A stretch of 64,000 bases of DNA from a bacterium (GTDB taxonomy: Bacteria; Pseudomonadota; Alphaproteobacteria; Caulobacterales; Caulobacteraceae), in NCBI GenBank assembly GCA_030824495.1, contig JAVBXP010000016.1:1-64000 (forward strand), in the 5' to 3' direction. Both the position numbers and the translations under genes were made by a program. Under the pieces are notes generated by a model. That model saw only the letters and a list, made by a program, of their open reading frames with translations. It was not told the DNA's origin and made no database searches. Within the stretch, counting starts at the first letter, position 1, and every line of letters starts with the position of its first letter. This document shows positions 26,010-34,430 of this stretch, piece by piece.

Positions 26010-28256
26010 ATGAGCACGTTAGAAGGGGCCGAAAGGCCCGCCGCCTCGATCTCGCCGGCGTTGTTTGCGGTCACCATCTTCGCCAGCGCGGGGTTGGTCT
26101 TCCTCGTCCAGCCGATGGTCGCCAAGCTGGTCCTGCCGCTGCTGGGCGGTAGCCCATCGGTTTGGAACACCTCGATCGCCTTCTTCCAGACCGCGCTTCT
26201 GGCCGGTTACGGCTATGCGCACTTGCTGCAAAAGGTCAGCTCGGTCCGGACCCAGGCGATCATTCATCTAGGGATGTTGCTGGCCGCGGCGTTGGTTTTG
26301 CCGCTGCACGTCAGCGGGTTGGTCGGCGAGCCGTCCTCAAACCATCCCTCGCTCTGGCTGCTAGGGGTTCTGACGGTTTCGGTCGGCGCCCCGTTTGCGG
26401 TCCTTTCGGCGACGGCGCCGCTAGTCCAGGCCTGGCATGCCCGGACCATTCACGCCGAGACGGGGGCTGAGCCCTACGTCCTATACGCGGCCTCCAACAT
26501 GGGCAGCCTGCTGGCGCTGCTTGCCTATCCGGCGCTGGTCGAGCCCTTGGCGACGCTGCGCGGCCAGACCTTCGGATGGACCATCGGCTATGGTGGGTTC
26601 GTCCTTCTGATGGCCACGCTGGCGCTATTTGTCTCGCGCGCTCGCGCCGCAGCGATCGAGGCGCCGGCCGCTGATGCTGGTCCGGGGCCGAGCTGGAAGC
26701 AGCGCGCGGTCTGGGTCGCGCTGGCCGCGATCCCATCCAGCCTGATGCTGGGGGTAACGACCCACATCACCACTGATGTGGCGTCCGCGCCATTTCTGTG
26801 GGTCATTCCGCTGGCGCTGTATCTCACCACCTTCATCATCGCCTTCTCGGAAAAGCCGATCATTTCTCGCGAGATGACGCTGCTCCTGCAGGCCGCGGCC
26901 ATCGCCGCCTGTGTGGTGATCTTGCCGTTCAAGCAGACGAACCTGGCGGTGCAGCTGGTCGTGCACCTGGCGGCCTTCTTCCTCACCGCCCTGATGTGCC
27001 ACCAGGCCATGGTCGCACGCCGTCCAAATCCGGCGCATCTGACCGAGTTCTATCTCTGGATGTCGTTCGGCGGCGTGGTCGGTGGGTCGTTCAACGCCTT
27101 CCTGGCTCCGGTCATCTTCACCAATGTCTGGGAATATCCGCTGGTGCTGGCGCTCGCCTGTTTGGCGCGGCCGGGATTGGGTCCTGTTGAGCCATGGCGC
27201 TGGGCGACCTTCGCGCTGGGCGTGGTGGCCGCCTGCGTGGCGCCGGTTGTTGCGCTCTTCTGGGGCGCAGAAGACGGCACGGGTCTCATCATCTGGCTGC
27301 TGCTCGGTGGGGCCGCAGTCTGCGCCTTCCTCGTGCGGCGCCAGATGGTCGTCTTCTTCGGGGTGATCATCGTGCTGTCGCTGGCGGCCGAGGCGGTTGG
27401 TGACCGGGTAAACGTCCGCAATAGCTGGCGCAGCTTCTTCGGCGTCGTCCGACAGTCGGAGATGCCCGTTCCTGGAATGAAGGGGCAGGTGAAGATGCTG
27501 TCGCACGGCACCACCCTCCACGGCGCTCAGGCCCAGCATCCCGACTATGAATGCCGACCCTTGGTCTACTATGCGCCCGAGACCCCGATCGGGCAGGTGT
27601 TCACGCGCCGCTCCAAGGAGGCCAGGCCGCTGCGGATCGGCGCGGTCGGCCTTGGTACCGGGGCGGTGGCGGCCTACACCCGGCCGGGGGACGCGCTCAC
27701 CTTCTTCGAGATCGATCCGATGGTGATCAAGATCTCCACCGATCCGAAGCACTTCAGCTACACGACCAAGTGCGCCAAGGGGGCGATCGACTACGTCCTC
27801 GGCGATGCTCGGCTAACCCTAGCCAAGCAGCCGAACGACACCTTCGATGTGCTGCTGATCGACGCCTTCTCGTCTGATGCGGTACCGGCCCATCTGCTCA
27901 CGGTCGAGGCGATGAAGGGCTACCTCGCCAAATTGAAGCCTGACGGGGTTTTGATCCTCCACCTGTCCAACCGGAACCTGGAATTGCGCGCGCCCGCCAT
28001 GGCGGTGGCCGAGGCAGCGGGCGGCTACTCGTTGATCCAGAGGCACGGCGCCGCGAAGGGCAGCCCGCCGCTGTGGGAGTCTGCGGAGGACGCAATGATC
28101 GTTACCCGGCAGCTTGGCGCGCTCGCGCCCTACGAAGCCGATGCGCGATGGGAGGCGACCAATCCAACGCTCGCTCGGCCCTGGACCGACGACTACATGA
28201 ACCTGGTCGGCGCGCTCTACGCTCAGATGAAGGAGCGCTACGGCTGGCTGCCCTAG
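26010..28256 (+). CDS. Membrane-fused spermidine-synthase-like protein
   Basis: This 748-residue protein joins an N-terminal membrane part (about ten hydrophobic segments over residues 12-465) to a C-terminal Rossmann methyltransferase-fold domain resembling polyamine aminopropyltransferases. The latter has RIGAVGLGTGAVAAYTRPGD, FFEIDPMVIKIS, YVLGDARLTLAKQPND and LLIDAFSSDAVPAHLLT. Such fusions are widespread but their substrate is unresolved; the canonical spermidine-synthase acidic motif is only partly recognisable. It is monocistronic between pncC and ispDF. Confidence 0.8.
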   Translation: MSTLEGAERPAASISPALFAVTIFASAGLVFLVQPMVAKLVLPLLGGSPSVWNTSIAFFQTALLAGYGYAHLLQKVSSVRTQAIIHLGMLLAAALVLPLHVSGLVGEPSSNHPSLWLLGVLTVSVGAPFAVLSATAPLVQAWHARTIHAETGAEPYVLYAASNMGSLLALLAYPALVEPLATLRGQTFGWTIGYGGFVLLMATLALFVSRARAAAIEAPAADAGPGPSWKQRAVWVALAAIPSSLMLGVTTHITTDVASAPFLWVIPLALYLTTFIIAFSEKPIISREMTLLLQAAAIAACVVILPFKQTNLAVQLVVHLAAFFLTALMCHQAMVARRPNPAHLTEFYLWMSFGGVVGGSFNAFLAPVIFTNVWEYPLVLALACLARPGLGPVEPWRWATFALGVVAACVAPVVALFWGAEDGTGLIIWLLLGGAAVCAFLVRRQMVVFFGVIIVLSLAAEAVGDRVNVRNSWRSFFGVVRQSEMPVPGMKGQVKMLSHGTTLHGAQAQHPDYECRPLVYYAPETPIGQVFTRRSKEARPLRIGAVGLGTGAVAAYTRPGDALTFFEIDPMVIKISTDPKHFSYTTKCAKGAIDYVLGDARLTLAKQPNDTFDVLLIDAFSSDAVPAHLLTVEAMKGYLAKLKPDGVLILHLSNRNLELRAPAMAVAEAAGGYSLIQRHGAAKGSPPLWESAEDAMIVTRQLGALAPYEADARWEATNPTLARPWTDDYMNLVGALYAQMKERYGWLP

Positions 28257-28260
28257 GGCG

Positions 28261-29406
28261 TCAAGCTGGCGTGTCCACGAGGACGACGGCCTGGGCCAAC
28301 AGTCCCTCTTCGCGGCCAGTGAAGCCCATGCCTTCGGTGGTGGTGGCCTTCACGCTGACGCGGTCGAGGGGCAGGTCCAGGAGGTCGGCCAACCGCTGAC
28401 GCATGGCGTCGCGATGTGGCCGGATCTTCGGTCGTTCGCAGATGAGCGTCACGTCGGCGTTGAGGATGCGCCCGCCGCGCGCCGCGACCAGTTCAACAGC
28501 GTGGATCAAGAAGCGGTCGGAAGCCGCCCCCTTCCATTGCGGATCACTGGGCGGGAAGTGCTCGCCGATGTCGCCTTCGCCGATCGCGCCGAGGATCGCG
28601 TCGGTCAGGGCATGTAGGCCGGCGTCGGCGTCGGAATGGCCGATCAGCGTCTGGTCGTGGTCGATTTTTACGCCGCAGAGCCAGACGGCCTCACCAGGGC
28701 CCCACCTATGGGCGTCCACGCCCTGGCCGATGCGGGTAATCCGCGAGGTGGCGGCGAGACGCTCGGCCATGGCGAAGTCCTCCGGATAGGTCAGTTTCAT
28801 CAAAATCGGATCGCCTGGCGTCATCACAACCCGGCCCCCGGCCCGTTCGACCACCGCGGCGTCATCGGTGGGCTCGGCGTCGACCGGCCAGCTTGCATAG
28901 GCCTCCCGGAGGGTGGCGAGCCTGAAGGCCTGAGGGGTTTGAGCTCGCCAGAGACCATCGCGCGATACGGTCGCCTCGATGGTCCCCGTCCCACGCTTGA
29001 GCGTGTCGGCGACGGGCAGGGCCGGTACCGCGCCGTCCGCGGCGGCAAGGGCGCCAAGCAGGGCCTCGACATGCGTCCGATTCACAAAGGGACGGGCCGC
29101 ATCGTGAATCAGCACGGCCGCTTGGTCGCTGGCCGTCAGCGCCGACAGCCCCGCCTGAACCGATAGCGCGCGCGTCGCGCCGCCGGCGATGGCTCGGGCG
29201 TTGGGTGTTCCGTCCAGCAGGCGGGCGGCCTCAGCGAGCCGATCCTCTGCCGCGACGACTACGATTTCGGTGGCGCCGGCGTCCGTCAGGGCGTTGATCG
29301 ACCAACTCAAAATTGGGCGTCCGCCCAGGCTGCGCCAGGGTTTTGGAACGCCGGGGCCCGCGCGAGAACTCGCGCCTGCGGCGACGATGACGGCTGAAAA
29401 AGTCAT
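28261..29406 (-). CDS. ispDF: Bifunctional IspD/IspF enzyme of the MEP isoprenoid pathway
   Basis: This 381-residue fusion carries out two steps of the non-mevalonate pathway. Residues 1-225 are IspD, forming CDP-methylerythritol from CTP (nucleotide loop VAAGASSRAGPGVPKPW, then HDAARPFV). Residues 226-381 are IspF, the cyclodiphosphate synthase, with metal-binding GQGVDAHRW, GHSDADAGLHALTDAILGA and FPPSDPQWKGAASD. IspDF fusions are typical of alphaproteobacteria. It diverges from dusB and ends 4 bp from the previous gene. Confidence 0.97.
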   Translation of the reverse strand: MTFSAVIVAAGASSRAGPGVPKPWRSLGGRPILSWSINALTDAGATEIVVVAAEDRLAEAARLLDGTPNARAIAGGATRALSVQAGLSALTASDQAAVLIHDAARPFVNRTHVEALLGALAAADGAVPALPVADTLKRGTGTIEATVSRDGLWRAQTPQAFRLATLREAYASWPVDAEPTDDAAVVERAGGRVVMTPGDPILMKLTYPEDFAMAERLAATSRITRIGQGVDAHRWGPGEAVWLCGVKIDHDQTLIGHSDADAGLHALTDAILGAIGEGDIGEHFPPSDPQWKGAASDRFLIHAVELVAARGGRILNADVTLICERPKIRPHRDAMRQRLADLLDLPLDRVSVKATTTEGMGFTGREEGLLAQAVVLVDTPA

Positions 29407-29496
29407 GCGGCTTGTTTAGGGCTCATGTTCGGCGTGTCCAGGCTTTACGGCGGCGCACAATCTGCCTAAAACGAAGGCGATGGGGATGATTACAAA

Positions 29497-30504
29497 ATGA
29501 GCAATTCGCTCACGATCGGCGATGTGGACGTTGGTGGGCGCGCATGGATCGCGCCGATGACCGGCGTCTCCGATCTGCCGTTCCGCAAGGCGGCGAGCAA
29601 GCTGGGCGCTGCCTATGTGGCGACCGAAATGGTTGCTTGCGACGAGTTCGCCAAGGGGCGCCCCGATGTCGTGCGTCGCGCAGCGGTGGGCGAGGGCCTG
29701 CCGCTGATGGTGGTGCAACTGGTCGGTCATGACCCGGCGCACATCGCCCAGGGCGCGCGTCTCGCAGCCGAGGCGGGAGCTCAGATCATCGACCTGAACT
29801 TCGGTTGCCCGGCCAAGGAAGTTACCGGCGTGCTCTCCGGCTCGGCGCTGATGCGCGATCCCGAGCAGGCCGAGCGGCTGATCGCCGCGGCGGTGGATGC
29901 GGTCGATGTGCCTGTCACGGTGAAGATGCGGCTCGGCTGGGATGAGACCTCCAAGAACGCGCCTGAGATCGCTGCACGCGCTGAGGCGCGCGGCGCCAAG
30001 GCGGTGACCATTCACGGGCGGACCCGTTCGCAGTTCTACAAGGACGTCGCCGACTGGAACGCGGTGCGCCCGGTCAAGGCCGCGGTCTCGATCCCGGTGA
30101 TCGTCAATGGCGACATCCTGTGCGGGGACAGCGCGCGGCGCGCTCTGGAGCAGTCTGGCGCCGACGCGGTGATGGTGGGGCGCGGGGTCTATGGGCGTCC
30201 GTGGATCGCCGCCCAGATCGAGGCCGAACTGGCCGGCCGTGCATTCGTCGAACCCGACGTCGAGGCGCGTCTGGCCATCGCCCTGGACCATTTTCGCGAC
30301 AGTCTGAAGTTCTACGGCGATCGCCTGGGCCTGAAGATCTTCCGCAAGCACCTGGCGTCCTACGTCGAAAACGCCCCTTGGCCCGGTGACGCGCAAGTCC
30401 GTCGCAGCGCTCGCTCGACCCTGTGCCGGCTGGATAGCCCCGGTGAAGTGGAAGCTGGCTTGATCGCCCTCTGGCGAGATCCCGATACGAGGTTGGCGGC
30501 ATGA
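29497..30504 (+). CDS. dusB: tRNA-dihydrouridine synthase
   Basis: DusB is an FMN enzyme that reduces uridines in the tRNA D-loop. The 335-residue protein shows IAPMTGVSDLPFRKAA at the FMN site, the catalytic cysteine in NFGCPAKEVTGVLSGSALM, VKMRLGWDE, and the barrel motifs TIHGRTRSQFY and ADAVMVGRGVYGRPW. It overlaps ntrB by 4 nt. The dus-ntrB-ntrC arrangement is long known in proteobacteria (nifR3-ntrB-ntrC). Confidence 0.95.
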   Translation: MSNSLTIGDVDVGGRAWIAPMTGVSDLPFRKAASKLGAAYVATEMVACDEFAKGRPDVVRRAAVGEGLPLMVVQLVGHDPAHIAQGARLAAEAGAQIIDLNFGCPAKEVTGVLSGSALMRDPEQAERLIAAAVDAVDVPVTVKMRLGWDETSKNAPEIAARAEARGAKAVTIHGRTRSQFYKDVADWNAVRPVKAAVSIPVIVNGDILCGDSARRALEQSGADAVMVGRGVYGRPWIAAQIEAELAGRAFVEPDVEARLAIALDHFRDSLKFYGDRLGLKIFRKHLASYVENAPWPGDAQVRRSARSTLCRLDSPGEVEAGLIALWRDPDTRLAA

Positions 30505-31622
30505 CCGGCCAGAACCGAGCACTCCCATCGGGCGCGGCCCTTGAGTTGCTGAAGGCCGCAGCCTTCGACCTGTCGCCTGAACCGGCGCTGGTCGTTGATC
30601 AACACGGCGCCTTGGTGGCGGCGAATGAGGCGGCTGAAGCCTTGTTCGGCCAAGGCCTGGGGCTATTGATGCGTGGCCGGTTCGGGGCGGCGCTGCCGGC
30701 CGGATCGGCCTTGGTGTCTCTGCTCAATCGCGCGGTGGAGGAGGGCGTTCGGGTTCGGGAACGCGGCGTGGAGATCAGTCTCTTCGGCTATCCCTCGTTC
30801 GAGGCGGACGGTGCGGCCGCCCCGCTGGGCGATGGCTCGATCCTGCTGACCTTGCACGTCAAAGGCGGATCGTTCGGGGGCGAGCGCACCGGGGCCGAAC
30901 AGGCCGGCCTGCGCACCATCGTCGGGCTGGGCCATATGCTGGCGCATGAGATCAAGAACCCGCTGGCCGGCATTCGCGGGGCGGCTCAGCTGCTCAAGTC
31001 GGGCGCAAAGGCCGAGGACGCGCCTCTGGCTCAGCTCATCGTTGACGAGACTGATCGCGTTCGCAGGCTAGTCGATCGGATGGAGGCCTTCTCCGACGAC
31101 GCCTTGCCCGATTGCCGTCCGATCAACATCCACCTGGTCCTGGACCGGGTGAAGGCGTTGGCCGCCAACGGTGTGGCCGACGGTCTTCAACTCAGCGACC
31201 GCTACGACCCATCGTTGCCGCCGGCTTGGGGGGACGAGGACCAGCTGATCCAGATCTTCCTGAATCTGGTGAAAAACGCGGCCGAGGCGGCCCATTCGCG
31301 CGGCGATGGCCGGGGCGCGATCACCGTCCGCACCGCCTATCGCCACGGTGTGAAGGTGCGCGCGGCCAAAGGGCAGATCCTCAGGGGCGCGCCGCTGGAG
31401 ATCAAGGTGCAGGACAATGGCCCGGGTGTCCCGGCGCACCTGCGCGAGAGCCTGTTTCAGCCGTTCGTCAGCACCAAGGCTCATGGCGCGGGCCTTGGAC
31501 TGGCGTTGGTGGCGAAGCTGGTCGCCGGCCATGGCGGCCTGATCGATTTCGAATCTGAACCTGGCCGCACGACGTTCCGCGTCCTGCTGCCGATCGCGTC
31601 TGAAGAGGATATGCCGGCATGA
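30501..31622 (+). CDS. ntrB: Nitrogen regulation sensor histidine kinase NtrB
   Basis: NtrB phosphorylates or dephosphorylates NtrC according to nitrogen status sensed through PII. The 373-residue protein is soluble. It has an N-terminal PAS domain (about 18-130), a dimerisation domain with the phospho-accepting histidine in [20 protein letters not shown], and an ATPase domain with the N box LVKNAAEA, G1 VQDNGPGVP and G2 GAGLGLALV. It overlaps ntrC by 4 nt. Confidence 0.95.
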   Translation: MTGQNRALPSGAALELLKAAAFDLSPEPALVVDQHGALVAANEAAEALFGQGLGLLMRGRFGAALPAGSALVSLLNRAVEEGVRVRERGVEISLFGYPSFEADGAAAPLGDGSILLTLHVKGGSFGGERTGAEQAGLRTIVGLGHMLAHEIKNPLAGIRGAAQLLKSGAKAEDAPLAQLIVDETDRVRRLVDRMEAFSDDALPDCRPINIHLVLDRVKALAANGVADGLQLSDRYDPSLPPAWGDEDQLIQIFLNLVKNAAEAAHSRGDGRGAITVRTAYRHGVKVRAAKGQILRGAPLEIKVQDNGPGVPAHLRESLFQPFVSTKAHGAGLGLALVAKLVAGHGGLIDFESEPGRTTFRVLLPIASEEDMPA

Positions 31623-33049
31623 ATGCTATCGCCAACGCCAGCAAGAAGATCCTGATCGCTGATGATGACGCCTCGATCCGGCTGGTGTTGAGCCAGGCTT
31701 TCACCCGGCTGGGCTATCAGGTGCGGGCCACCGGCAACGCCACCACCCTGCTGAAGTGGGTGTCGGACGGGGAGGGCGATCTGGTCGTCACCGACGTGGT
31801 GATGCCCGACGAGAACGTGTTCGACGTGCTGCCGCGCATTCGCAAGGAGCGCCCAAAGCTGCCCGTCATCGTGATGAGCGCCCAGAACACCCTGCTGACC
31901 GCGGTCAGCGCGGCCGAGGTCGGGGCGTTTGATTACATTTCCAAGCCCTTCGACCTGGACGACATGACGGCCGCCGTTCGCCGGGCGCTTTCGCGGCCGG
32001 CCGACGCCGAGGCCTCGAAAGCCCAGGCCCGCGCCGTTCGTGACGAGCGCTTGCCCCTGATTGGCCGTTCGGGGCCGATGCAGGACGTCTATCGCACCAT
32101 TGCGCGCCTTGTCGGCGCAGACCTCACGGTGCTGATCCTGGGGGAGAGCGGGACGGGCAAGGAACTCGTCGCCCGCGCCCTGCATGACATGGGGCGCCGC
32201 AAGGACGGCAAGTTCGTGGTCATCAACCTGGCCGCCGTGCCGCGCGAGCGGGTCGAGGCTGAGCTGTTCGGCCGCGACGACGGGGACTATGGCAAGCTGG
32301 TCGAGGCGGACGGGGGCACTTTGTTTCTCGATGAGATCGGCGACATGCCGCTGGACGCTCAGACCCGGCTGTTGCGCGTGATCGACGGTTCCGAGCAGTC
32401 GCTCAATCCCAAGACCGGCCGGCCGCCCAATGTGCGGATCATCGCCGCGACCAACCGCGACCTGCGCGCCCTGATCCAGCAGGGTCTGTTCCGCGAGGAT
32501 CTGTTCTTCCGCCTGAACGTGGCGCCGCTGCGCCTGCCGCCGTTGCGCGATCGCACCGATGACATTCCGGACCTGGCGCGCGCCTTCCTGCTGCGCGCCA
32601 ACCGCGAAGGTCTGCCGTCGAAGACCATCGACGCTGCGGCTCTGGAGCGCCTGAAACTCCATGCCTGGCCTGGCAACGTCCGGGAGCTGGAGAACCTGAT
32701 CCGCCGGATCTGCGCGCTCTATGCCGAGGAGCTGATCAGCGCCCGGATCGTCGAGCGCGAACTGGCTGATCATCAACCAGCTCTCCCTGGGCACGAAGGG
32801 CCGGTCACCTTGGCGACCTTGGTCGAGCGGCATCTGGGCGGATACTTCGCCGAGCAGCCGGAAGGCATACCGCCCATCGGGCTCTACGACCGGGTGCTGG
32901 AGGAGGTGGAGCGTCCGCTCATCCAGCTTACCTTGACGGCGACGCGCGGCAATCAGGTCCGCGCCGCCGAGATCCTGGGCCTCAACCGCAACACCCTGCG
33001 CAAGAAGATCCAAGACCTCGGGGTCGAAATGAGCCGAGGCCGCCGCTAG
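31619..33049 (+). CDS. ntrC: Response regulator NtrC lacking the GAFTGA loop
   Basis: NtrC is the DNA-binding partner of NtrB. The 476-residue protein has a receiver domain with Asp59 in [11 protein letters not shown] and the switch Lys in YISKPFD, an AAA+ domain with Walker [10 protein letters not shown] (about 174-182) and Walker [13 protein letters not shown], and a C-terminal Fis-type helix-turn-helix ([16 protein letters not shown]). After [10 protein letters not shown] the sequence goes straight to GKLVEADGG. The L1 loop holding GAFTGA is missing, so activation of sigma-54 RNA polymerase is unlikely. The stop shares CTAG with aroG. Confidence 0.95.
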   Translation: MNAIANASKKILIADDDASIRLVLSQAFTRLGYQVRATGNATTLLKWVSDGEGDLVVTDVVMPDENVFDVLPRIRKERPKLPVIVMSAQNTLLTAVSAAEVGAFDYISKPFDLDDMTAAVRRALSRPADAEASKAQARAVRDERLPLIGRSGPMQDVYRTIARLVGADLTVLILGESGTGKELVARALHDMGRRKDGKFVVINLAAVPRERVEAELFGRDDGDYGKLVEADGGTLFLDEIGDMPLDAQTRLLRVIDGSEQSLNPKTGRPPNVRIIAATNRDLRALIQQGLFREDLFFRLNVAPLRLPPLRDRTDDIPDLARAFLLRANREGLPSKTIDAAALERLKLHAWPGNVRELENLIRRICALYAEELISARIVERELADHQPALPGHEGPVTLATLVERHLGGYFAEQPEGIPPIGLYDRVLEEVERPLIQLTLTATRGNQVRAAEILGLNRNTLRKKIQDLGVEMSRGRR

Positions 33050-34143
33050 GCGGCTCCGGACTCCGCGTGGTTCGCCGCGAGCGCCTTGCGGGCTCGCCGG
33101 CGAGCTTCGACAGCCATGGCCAAGTCTTCCAGAACCTCGACCGAGGTGTCCCAGTCGATGCATCCGTCGGTGATGCTCTGGCCGTAAGTCGGCGACTGGC
33201 CGGCGACCAAGTCCTGGCGGCCGGCCACTAGGTGGCTTTCGACCATCACCCCGACGATGCGCTGGTCGCCAGCGGCGACTTGGCCGGCGACGTCCCGGGC
33301 GACGGCCGGCTGGTTCTCGGGCTTCTTGAGGCTGTTGGCGTGGCTGACATCGATGATCAGGTTCTGCGGCAGGCCGCTGGAGGCGAGCTCGGCGCAGGCC
33401 GCCGCGACGCCGGCGGCGTCGTAGTTGGGCGTTTTGCCGCCGCGCAGGACGACATGACTATCGACATTGCCACGGGTGGCCGCGATCGAGGCGCGACCAT
33501 CCTTTCCGACCGCAAGGAAATGGTGCGGCTGGCTGGCGGCCTTCACAGCGTCGACCGCGATCCGCAGATTGCCGTCCGTCCCGTTCTTGAACCCCACCGG
33601 GCAGGAGAGGCCAGACGCCATCTCGCGGTGAATTTGGCTTTCGGTGGTGCGCGCCCCGATCGCACCCCAGCTGACCAGATCGGCCATGTACTGGGGCGTG
33701 ATGACGTCCAGGAATTCCACGGCCGCCGGAAGCCCGAGTTGGCCGACCTCGATCAGCAGCTTGCGCGCCAGCGGCAGGCCCTCGTCGATACGGAAGGTCC
33801 CGTCGAGGTGAGGGTCGTTGATCAGGCCCTTCCAACCGACCGTCGTGCGCGGCTTTTCGAAATAAACCCGCATGACGATCTCTAGCGTGTCGGCGAAACG
33901 GGCTCGTTGGGCGGACAAGCGGCGGGCGTAGTCCATCGCCGCAACGGGATCATGGATCGAACAGGGACCGATCACGACGATCAATCGATCGTCGTCACCG
34001 TGAAGGATGTCGTGCATCGCCCGTCTGGCGGTGGCTACGGTCGCAGAAGTGGTCGCATCGGCGGGCAGCCGAGCCATGACCTCGGCGGGCGTGGCGAGGG
34101 GCTTGATGTCGAGGATTCGTAGGTCGTCGGTAAGGTCTGGCAC
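33046..34143 (-). CDS. aroG: 3-deoxy-D-arabino-heptulosonate 7-phosphate synthase, class I
   Basis: DAHP synthase catalyses the first step of the shikimate pathway from phosphoenolpyruvate and erythrose 4-phosphate. The 365-residue class I (AroFGH-type) enzyme has [40 protein letters not shown] split across residues 92-112, [19 protein letters not shown] and the metal-site [14 protein letters not shown]. The start is GTG at 34143. It lies between ntrC and ntrY on the opposite strand and is preceded by a leader with all the parts of an aromatic amino acid attenuator. Confidence 0.96.
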   Translation of the reverse strand: MPDLTDDLRILDIKPLATPAEVMARLPADATTSATVATARRAMHDILHGDDDRLIVVIGPCSIHDPVAAMDYARRLSAQRARFADTLEIVMRVYFEKPRTTVGWKGLINDPHLDGTFRIDEGLPLARKLLIEVGQLGLPAAVEFLDVITPQYMADLVSWGAIGARTTESQIHREMASGLSCPVGFKNGTDGNLRIAVDAVKAASQPHHFLAVGKDGRASIAATRGNVDSHVVLRGGKTPNYDAAGVAAACAELASSGLPQNLIIDVSHANSLKKPENQPAVARDVAGQVAAGDQRIVGVMVESHLVAGRQDLVAGQSPTYGQSITDGCIDWDTSVEVLEDLAMAVEARRRARKALAANHAESGAA

Positions 34144-34178
34144 GGGTGCGCTCCAGGAAAAGCGTCACGCGGCGGCAT

Positions 34179-34204
34179 AAAAAGCCGCCAGGTGACTGGC
34201 GGCT
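34179..34204 (-). terminator. Attenuator terminator in the aroG leader
   Basis: On the aroG strand a perfect 9-bp stem, AGCCGCCAG (34204-34196) with CTGGCGGCT (34191-34183), encloses a TCAC loop and is followed directly by TTTT (34182-34179). It lies 36 nt upstream of the aroG GTG and downstream of the aromatic leader peptide, so it would stop transcription before aroG unless the competing antiterminator forms. Confidence 0.88.
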
Positions 34205-34262
34205 GTTGGGTCTCGGACTACGACAGGGTGGTCCTGTCGTGCGATCCCCTTCCTCCGCCAGT
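34195..34262 (-). promoter_or_regulatory. Predicted antiterminator of the aroG attenuator
   Basis: ACTGGCGG at 34262-34255 on the minus strand is exactly complementary to CCGCCAGT at 34202-34195, which forms most of the terminator's 5' arm. Pairing would loop out a separate perfect 8-bp hairpin, ACGACAGG/CCTGTCGT (34240-34220), that overlaps the leader stop codon. A ribosome stalled on the aromatic codons (34295-34272) would leave 34262-34255 free; a ribosome reading on would cover it and let the terminator form. Confidence 0.75.
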
Positions 34263-34316
34263 GGCATCGGAATAGCTAAAATACCAAAACGAATATTGGC
34301 TGGCCGAAGGGATCAT
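34218..34316 (-). CDS. Aromatic-rich leader peptide of the aroG attenuator
   Basis: This 32-codon frame on the aroG strand starts with ATG at 34316 and ends with TAG at 34218-34220. Residues 8-15 read YSFWYFSY: three Tyr, two Phe and one Trp in eight codons, all products of the shikimate pathway that AroG begins. The rest (Gly, Arg, Thr, Ser) is unremarkable. Position, composition and the adjoining terminator/antiterminator match a classical attenuation leader peptide whose translation senses charged aromatic tRNAs. The same frame is open further upstream, but the 34316 start fits the predicted promoter best. Confidence 0.8.
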   Translation of the reverse strand: MIPSASQYSFWYFSYSDATGGGRGSHDRTTLS

Positions 34317-34323
34317 CACCCGA

Positions 34324-34352
34324 CAAATAGCGCGCCGAAGACCACTTGTCAT
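34324..34352 (-). promoter_or_regulatory. Predicted promoter of the aroG leader
   Basis: On the minus strand ATGACA (34352-34347) and TATTTG (34329-34324) are separated by 17 bp. The start of transcription would fall at about 34317, essentially on the ATG of the leader peptide, so the leader mRNA may be leaderless. The hexamers are imperfect. Confidence 0.4.
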
Positions 34353-34430
34353 CACATCTGGTTTCAGTGACGTTTCTTCGCCACATGCCTGTTGAATTCT
34401 GGGCACAGTTTTCGCTAGGGTCCCCTGATC

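Noticed and set aside
31481..33163. 560-codon minus-strand frame across ntrC
   Set aside because: Shadow frame with typical antisense composition; ntrC on the plus strand is complete and overlaps its neighbours in operon fashion.
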